From Diadema setosum (taxonomy: Eukaryota; Echinodermata; Echinoidea; Diadematoida; Diadematidae), in contig NC_092695.1 in NCBI RefSeq assembly GCF_964275005.1, positions 7,965,832 to 8,029,831 of the forward strand: DNA of 64,000 nt, written 5' to 3'. Below the pieces are notes generated by a model that was not told the origin of the DNA, ran no database searches, and worked only from the letters and a program-made list of their open reading frames with translations. Position numbers and translations under genes: made by a program. Shown piece after piece: positions 57,367-64,000 of this stretch; the first letter of the stretch is position 1; each line of letters opens with the position of its first letter.

Positions 57367-59979
57367 CTGAAAGTCTGCAATTACCAGTATCCTCAACATG
57401 CATACTGGCATCAAGGCCTTCCATTGAATTACCATGCACATACCAGATGTATGAAGGCAGACTGTAAATCTCCATGTGATTTCATGCATTTCAAAAATGT
57501 GTGCACCTGTCATAGATATGTGGACAAGAGAGTCTAGATACAGATGTTTAAAAAAAAAACCATGAAAAAAAGTATCAAACAAGTTTTTTTTTTCTTCCTT
57601 GAGGATTATTATTTTTTCATCACAATTTGCTTCACTGCATTCACAATCTGACAAAAAGCATGTTAAGTTTTACGCATGCTTAATTAATAGTGATATATGT
57701 ACTGACAGCAAATCACAAGTAGGCTGGAAAAATGAGGACACTACATCACAAATTCCTTGTTAACTTACACATCCATTTTCATTGGCTTTCAAAGAAAATT
57801 CAACCAACAAGAAACTATATCCTCCTCAAATTATTCTAGAGTTGGAATTAAATGGTGATTTAACTGCTATAATGATCTAAACAGGGGAATTGTAACATAG
57901 CAATTCACATGGTGTGATATAATGACTAAGTTGCCTCATCCAATGAAAATGCTAGTGTGATTGACATCACTGTATGTGAAGATTTAAGAGGACTGTTTAT
58001 AGTTCCATTACCCCTTTTTGGTCCAATTGTAATGCAATGTATAATAATAATAATTATTATTGTTATTATTTATTTATTTTTTTTTTACTGTTCATCACTC
58101 TAGTAAACACACACCCAGCAAACAAACAAACAAACAAACAAACAAACAAGCACAGCCTCTTTGTCACAGGTAATCATTATTCAGTAATCCTCTACTCAAC
58201 CTCTCCTTACATCCAACTTTCAATCCACAGTCGCATCAAATTCACTCTCCTCTTTCTAGGGTCTTCTTTTGCCAGTCCTTTCAAGGACCACATACATGCA
58301 GTATTATCGCAAACCTCTCTTCCTCAAAATGCAAAGTAAACCTTGCCTATGTCAAATCTATTTGGACTAGAAAAAAGGAAATAGTTTCAACTTAATTAAG
58401 AGACAATTCAATTTATGAGGGATTTAAATCAATAGAATATAAAGCGAAGAGGACTTGACAAGACCTTCTACTTAGGCGATTGACTACAAGGTTGACTGTA
58501 TACTGTTTTGTACATTGAATGTACAATGTATGTTGCACATGGTAGTCGGATTAATTTCCCCCCCCCCCCCCTCTCTCTCTCTCTCAGTAGATTTAGTGCA
58601 CGCATACCACAGAGCAAAACAAAACACGGGCTACTGTTCCAGCAGGCATACAGATTGATTGTGGTGTTTTAATGTTAAACTTGATTCAAATTCATACAGG
58701 TTACACATTCAACTACATATCAGCAGGTTTTACTGTTTTTTTTTTCTTTCTTTTTTCACTTACAGCAATTGACTTCAACTTTGTACGAGCATTTAAGTAG
58801 ACCAAATGGGTTGAAACCTGTACCAACAGGTTACCCACAAGCACTTTTGGAAATAAAACAATTCATTTGAAATTGCTCTCTGTGTTAAAGTTTTGGCACA
58901 AAACAGTGCATATCAATAGTCAGACATAAATCTCTCCCTGAAACATACAAATAAATCAACGAGACATGATTGGTGGACATGAAGAGGTTTACCAACTTCA
59001 GTGCATTCACATCTAAGATGTGCACGGCATTGAGAAACACAAGAAAAGAGAAATGTTTTATAACAAGAGTAGACATATTTAACATTCCACGATGGACAAG
59101 GATCTGCAATCCAAACTTTTTTGTCCTATGACATACAATGTTAGTGTACTTTGGGATGATAAGATACTTTGCCATTACATGCATACTTGCTTTCTATCCA
59201 TTTGTAGACCACTTGTACGTGGTCCACTTAATTTGCAGACGAGCAAGTAATCAGTGAACCGTCATCCATGCACTGTAGCTTATCTCACCAATCACCTCAC
59301 AGTTTAAATTTTGTGCATGAAAAGACACTTCATGATAAAAGTATCAGATGTTGTGGGAAAACTCATGTTTGGTCTCTTGAGCCAACAGATTGCTGTTCCC
59401 TGTTACTAGTGGGCTCATGCTTTCCATATGTTCTTGTCTTTATAACACCCCTATTTTGTCAGTTTTAAAGAATGGTTGAAATATTTTGGGTGACATACAG
59501 CTCAACAGAGAATGTAAAATATTGAGCAATGCTCCCATAGCAATGCAATAAAAATTAACTATGAGAGGTTTTGCTTCATGTGCAACCCACGAGATGTGGA
59601 AATGCATTGAACTGGGATGTCATCCCTGCCTTTGTGCGAAGTGACTTGTCACTGCACACCTACGGCATGAAATGTTCGCAATTTTTCCTAGTATCTAATG
59701 CCATGAATTTACCACAAAAATACATGTGTGTGCATGTGTGTGTGTCTGTCTTATATTTGTCATATGCAGTGACACACGTGGATGAACAGAATCACAATGG
59801 CACACCCAGTTTTGCGCGTTTTGAGATCGTGTCATGTCTTGGGTTTCGTGCAGTGTTGAAAAGGATTATGAAACTAAAACTTTTTTTCACCGAGTATTAC
59901 CAGGTTCTAATGTAGGGCAATGTTGGTATGGAATCTTTCTGAGGTTGAGGCTCTCTTGGAGAGGCCAGCTGAAATTGCT

Positions 59980-60150
59980 CTATTCGTATATACTGCCGTG
60001 AGTAGGGAGCGTCCAGTCAAAGACCTCCTCTGGCTTGAACCACAAGGCGATCTCCTTCTTGGCTGTTTCGACACTGTCTGAGCCGTGGCAGATGTTACGG
60101 CCCAGATCGATGGAATAATCCCCACGGATGGAGCCTGGTTTGGACTTGAG
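59980..60150 (-). CDS. NDP kinase last exon
   Basis: Acceptor TTTGCACAG on the minus strand; stop TAG at 59980-59982. 56 residues from [10 protein letters not shown] to GSIYE, including the catalytic histidine. Confidence 0.95.
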   Translation of the reverse strand, partial: LKSKPGSIRGDYSIDLGRNICHGSDSVETAKKEIALWFKPEEVFDWTLPTHGSIYE

Positions 60151-63100
60151 CTGTGCAAATAACAAAAAAATTGATCACCAAATATAACAAAAGATGCTCA
60201 CAAAAACTGAAAATATCAACTCAAATCTGCTTCCCTTAATTCATAATAAATTTCAAGTACAGGTGAGCCCAATTACAAGATACTTTGGAACAAAATTTTT
60301 TTCTTCTTTTTGAACGATACCTCATGACAACAGATCCATAGGTTGCTTCATGAATACACACATGTACACTACGTAGGACCACAGATGTTTCTAGCACACT
60401 GAGCCCCACATGTGGGTGTGAAACTTGTCTTGTAGCATGCTTCCATCATATGCACAGAATTCAGACAGCGTATAATATGGTTGTAGAAATTTTGTAAGCA
60501 TGAGTATTATATTGTAAACTCACATTTACATACATTTTGTCATTGAATAGTCAGTTCATTTGTAGTCACCCATAGAAGTGCCCTTCTATGGATTCCAAAG
60601 AATACATTGTAAGTCATCTTCTCCTACACACATTGACCTATGCAGATAAATTGTTAGATTGTATGCTATACAGTGAAATCCTGTTATAACGAGTTCGGTT
60701 ATAATGAGGAACCGCTTATAACGAGGTGATCGCGTTGGTCCCGTTTTCCTTTGCGTGTAAACCTATGGCAGAACGAATCGGTTATAACGAGATTCCCGTT
60801 ATAATGAGGACAATTTCGGTGCATCATGATAAAGAAAAACATAAGCAATTTGATCGGATATAACGAGGTTCCATTTCTTGACTTGCCGCTTTCAAACACG
60901 TGACAAACGAAACATTGAAAACCGAATTCACGCTTTCCATGTCTCTTTCCCGTTTTGCAGAGTACCTTCCATGTTTTCTTCCACGCGAAGACACCTGTAT
61001 ACACGTACCTTCTGATGTTCCTACTAAGTCATTGAATATAATCATTCAATTTTCTTTTTCGCGAGATACAGGTGCGTGATAGGTCACACCACATCGCAAC
61101 GAGAGAAAAAAAAAAATAACACATTCAAAAATTTTCATGTAGCGACACTCGTGGCCAAAAATGCACAATTGGAATGCGTGTGTAACTCATCATCATATCC
61201 TTTCCATTCTTAGTTCTGACTTACACTTGTTTTGCTGGTAAGTAAATATGAGTGTGTATGATTAAAGCCGAAATAATTAATTAAATCATCGCGATCCCGC
61301 CGGGTGACAGTAGCGTAAAATAGTTCAATAACGCATGTTAATCTACTTAATCGAGTCGGTGTTCAGAAAAAGAAACAAACGCATTTAACGGTTTGAATAG
61401 ATCTGGTTTTGTTCATTATCATTTAACAAATGATAATGCAAAATGAGTGTGCATGATTAGGTCCGAAATAATTAATGAAATCAACGCGATCCCGGCGGGT
61501 AAAAGTAGCGTAAAAATAGTTGAATAACGCATGTTAATCTACTTGAGTCGATGTTCAGAAAAAGAAACAAACGCATTCAACAGTTTCAAAAGATCTGGGT
61601 TTGTTCATCATTTAAAACTGCATTTCACAATGAAGATTTTTCTTTCTTTTAGAATGGTATACGAGGTACAGATTTGCATAAAAGGATCACAACCTTCCAA
61701 ATTCCCTGTCGCATATTTTTCAAGAACGGATGTACAAAATGCGAAGAGATTTTCGGGAGAAAATAAAGAACGCATTTTTAATCCTTTCGGGCGCAACGAT
61801 CACCATTGTATAAGATTATAGCCGAAATGATTCATGAAATCATTGCATTTCCGCTGGGCACCAACAGCGTTAAATACCATCGGAAGTTAAGGTAAACAAC
61901 GCATGTATGTTACTCATTTGCGATGCTGGTGTTCAGAAAAAGAAACAAACGCATTCAACAGTTAGAATAGATCTGGGTTTGTTCATTATCATTAATTTTA
62001 ACACTGCATTTCACAATGAAGATTTTTCTTTCTTTCAGAATGGTCTACGAGGTACAGATTTGCGTAAAAAGGACCACAACCTTCCAAATTCCCTGTCGCA
62101 TATTTTTTAAGAACCGATGCACAAAACACGATGAGATTTTCGGAACAAAATAAAGAACGTATTTTACATCCCTTCTGGCGCAACGATCATACATTGTATA
62201 AGATTACAGCCGAAATGATTCATGAAATCATCGCATTCCCGCTGAGCACCAACAGCGTAAAATACATCGGAAGTGACGGTAAACAATGCATGTATGTTAC
62301 TCTATTTGCGCTGCTGATGTTTAGAAAAACTTAACAAACGCATTGTATACAATCTGATTTTGTTCATTGTCATTTCACACTGTATTTTATAAACGAAAAA
62401 TATTCTTTCAGAATGGTTCAATACAAGAGGAAGAGATAGGTGTAGAAAGAATCACGAATGTAATATAGGCCTACTTGTCACGAACATAATGTGCAACATA
62501 CATTTTGCGAAGAGATTTTCGGAAGAAAAATAAAGAATTAACGCATTTCAACCCCTACTTTCTTCGTCCTTTTTTATCAATTCACAAATAATTTCCCTTT
62601 ATTCTCTCGATAATAATGATCCATAATCGTGTCATAACAACGCAAAGGATGTTCTTCAGTTTGATTGATGGGTATATGACGTCATGCTTATGTTTTTCTT
62701 TGTTCATGATGCGTACGGTTATAACGAGGTACCGGTTATAACGAGGTAATGTCGCCGTTCCCACAGACCTCGTTATAACAGGGTTTCACTGTACAATGCA
62801 TTTATTTTGTCAATTGTAGTCCTGTCCCCTGGGAGCCTGGGATTGACCAGGACTTGCATCCAAGTTAGTTCGGGATTTTAACATTTTTTTTTTTCAATTT
62901 TTTCTTCAAAATGGTGAAATCACCATTGGTGTCTTGTCAACCACTATCACTGTTTTCAGCAGGGCAATAGAAACTCCAAACTGAAAGGCAGCAGGTGCCT
63001 CTCAAAACACTCACCGGATCAGTTTCGCCAAGCATTGCACGTCCCTGCTTCACAACATCCTTTCCTTCCCATACCTAGCAGGTACAACAGAATTAGGATA

Positions 63101-63855
63101 ACAACATGTTACTTGTTTACATCAATGAAACACACGTCATTATGCCTAAAATCTGCTGCTGACTTAATGCCCATTTAATTAAAATAATAAAAATAACAAA
63201 ATAAATAAATAAATAAAGCACCAGCACTTGTGGCTCAACTCTGTTAAACTATAGTGTATATAATATTTTCTTGGATGACACAATTATATAAAGCCTAATG
63301 ATAAAGACTCATCAATTAATAACATCATTCTGGTAGCATTTCCCACATTACAGTTTGAGTGGAATTTAAGAAATTTCATTTACCAGTAGCTGCCTACTCA
63401 ATGTTGTTCTGACAACATGTTCAAGTTCATATCAGAGTAGGGTAGAAAAGAAAGCAAAAGGGGGGAAAAAAAAGTCTTGCAGGTTACTGTTTCAAACTAC
63501 AAACAGTTACAATTACAAATTAAATAACGAAATACTGAACAGGTTTTATTAACCTGCCTACAGTGCACAAATTTCAGAAAAGAAGAAAAAGAGTGCACCA
63601 TAACATGACCGAGTATGAGCGGTGTATCAAAATTCTGTATATGTAGTAGATAAAGCTGCCACCAAGAAGGAAAAAAAAAAAAATGAAAGCACGACAAACT
63701 GATGACTACTTCCTTTCTGGTAGTGGTACAGTGTAATTATAAGTTTGCCTTACCGTTGCAAACACTGGTCCACTGGAGATGAACTTGATAAGACCAGGAA
63801 AGAATGGCTTGTCCTTCAGATCTCCGTAGTGTTGGTTCAAGAGAGCCTCATCTGC
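59980..63855 (-). CDS. Nucleoside diphosphate kinase, group I, C-terminal three exons (partial)
   Basis: Joining 63754-63855, 63015-63074 and 59980-60150 on the minus strand gives 110 residues, in phase 0 throughout. Reading order is [20 protein letters not shown], then [20 protein letters not shown], then [20 protein letters not shown], ending in GSIYE. Group I NDP kinases (NME1/2 type, about 150 residues) transfer the gamma-phosphate between nucleoside tri- and diphosphates through a phospho-histidine, here the H of [10 protein letters not shown]. The R of [10 protein letters not shown] and the IRGDY segment match nucleotide-contact regions, and the YE end is typical of group I. The missing 5' part (about 40-45 residues) lies beyond the right edge. 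The middle intron carries a 2.1-kb satellite-bearing element. Confidence 0.95.
60671..62791. mobile_element. 2.1-kb pogo/Tigger-like element carrying satellite
   Basis: TA at 60669-60670 and 62792-62793. Ends CAGTGAAATCCTGTTATAAC and GTTATAACAGGGTTTCACTG differ at one position as complements. GGTTATAACGAGG words repeat at both ends. The interior is a satellite array (61240-62560), with no credible transposase frame. The same end type is seen in the short MITE at 37698-37889. Confidence 0.88.
61240..62560. repeat. About 385-bp tandem repeat, relative of the 193-bp satellite
   Basis: The phrase GAAGATTTTTCTTTCTTT then AGAATGGT begins near 61630 and 62019, with a shorter form near 62400. GAAGAGATTTTCGG or GATGAGATTTTCGG falls at 61743, 62130 and 62508, a period of 378-387 bases. 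Shared with the Kelch intron array are the GAAGAGATT word, TTCATGAAATCATCGCA and AGAACGCAT. The period is near twice 193. Confidence 0.85.
63015..63074 (-). CDS. NDP kinase penultimate exon
   Basis: 20 codons, [20 protein letters not shown]. Acceptor CCTGCTAG and donor GTGAGT on the minus strand. Phase 0 at both ends. Confidence 0.95.
63075..63753 (-). other. NDP kinase intron, ordinary
   Basis: GT-AG intron of 679 bases; AT-rich, with an AAAT run near 63200 and no inserted element I can define. Confidence 0.8.
63754..63855 (-). CDS. NDP kinase third-from-last exon
   Basis: 34 codons, [20 protein letters not shown] through ISSGPVFAT. Donor GTAAGG and acceptor TTAACAG on the minus strand. 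Sequence from 63856 to the window end is the next upstream intron. Confidence 0.93.
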
Positions 63856-64000
63856 CTGTTAAGATAAATGACATGAACAAATAATTTTGCTGTTATTCCT
63901 TAGACAGAAGATACCCTTTTGCTGGGTCAAAGCTACGTACTTGTTCATGTAAGATGTAGAACATGGCAAAATTTCAACCTTTGTTTTTTTGGGGGGTGAT

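Larger units (their letters stand above)
56081..59979. other. Region between convergent genes
   Basis: No gene signature. Includes an old TTAA MITE (about 56150-56703), a CpG-rich inverted-end element (56791-57366), A and T runs, an AAAC run (58118-58148) and a C run (58558-58570). Part is likely 3' UTR of the kinase gene on the minus strand. A TTTATT word near 58066-58075 could be its poly-A signal, but this is weak. Confidence 0.45.
60151..63014 (-). other. NDP kinase intron with 2.1-kb element
   Basis: GT-AG intron of 2864 bases; three quarters of it is the element at 60671-62791. The remainder shows nothing notable. Confidence 0.85.

Noticed and set aside
59571..59915. 114-residue open frame next to the kinase gene
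   Set aside because: No recognisable motif; it lies in probable 3' UTR of the opposite strand.
59907..60158. 83-residue frame over the kinase exon in another phase
   Set aside because: It is a shadow of the real exon. The true frame carries [12 protein letters not shown] and matches the kinase family.
60699..61004. 101-residue minus-strand frame in the NDP kinase intron
   Set aside because: It lies in the left part of the 2.1-kb element and reads through its GTTATAACGAG end repeats; no transposase motif.

Overview
The window is animal nuclear DNA. It is AT-rich, packed with microsatellites and small inverted-repeat transposons, and has two spliced genes with GT-AG introns (one intron is GC-AG). 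The repeat types (TTAA-flanked MITEs, arrays around the words TTATTCCGAA, L2-like LINE debris) look like a marine invertebrate. An echinoderm such as a sea urchin is my best guess, from memory of such genomes and not proven.

Layout. From 1 to about 29.7 kb I find no host gene. This part holds microsatellites, an L2-like LINE fragment on the minus strand (9.3-10.5 kb), a 1.15-kb element with a helix-turn-helix transposase remnant (7.2-8.3 kb), several MITEs, hairpins, and a diverged direct duplication (23.05-24.85 kb). A CpG-rich block at 29.75-30.2 kb probably marks the promoter and 5' leader of the main gene. That gene runs on the plus strand from about 30 to 51 kb. It encodes a 588-residue BTB-BACK-Kelch protein in ten coding exons (CDS 32838-50998), a probable Cullin-3 substrate adaptor most like KLHL8 from memory. 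All ten exons join in frame with consensus splice sites. Its introns are full of mobile elements: three copies of one TTAA MITE in intron 1 (one carrying a nested 302-bp element), an inverted pair of 540-bp elements, and a 5.2-kb insertion full of tandem repeats in intron 6. At 59.98-63.86 kb, on the minus strand, are the last three coding exons of a group I nucleoside diphosphate kinase; its 5' exons lie beyond the right edge. The two genes converge. The kinase intron at 60.15-63.01 kb holds a 2.1-kb TA-flanked element carrying the same satellite family as Kelch intron 6.

The two genes have no evident shared pathway: one is a ubiquitin-ligase adaptor, the other a nucleotide-metabolism enzyme. 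The most unusual content is the mobile DNA: satellite arrays inside two transposons about 15 kb apart, a 659-bp foldback element with a perfect 9-bp target duplication in the Kelch leader intron, and three CAG-ended elements with exact 6-bp target duplications.
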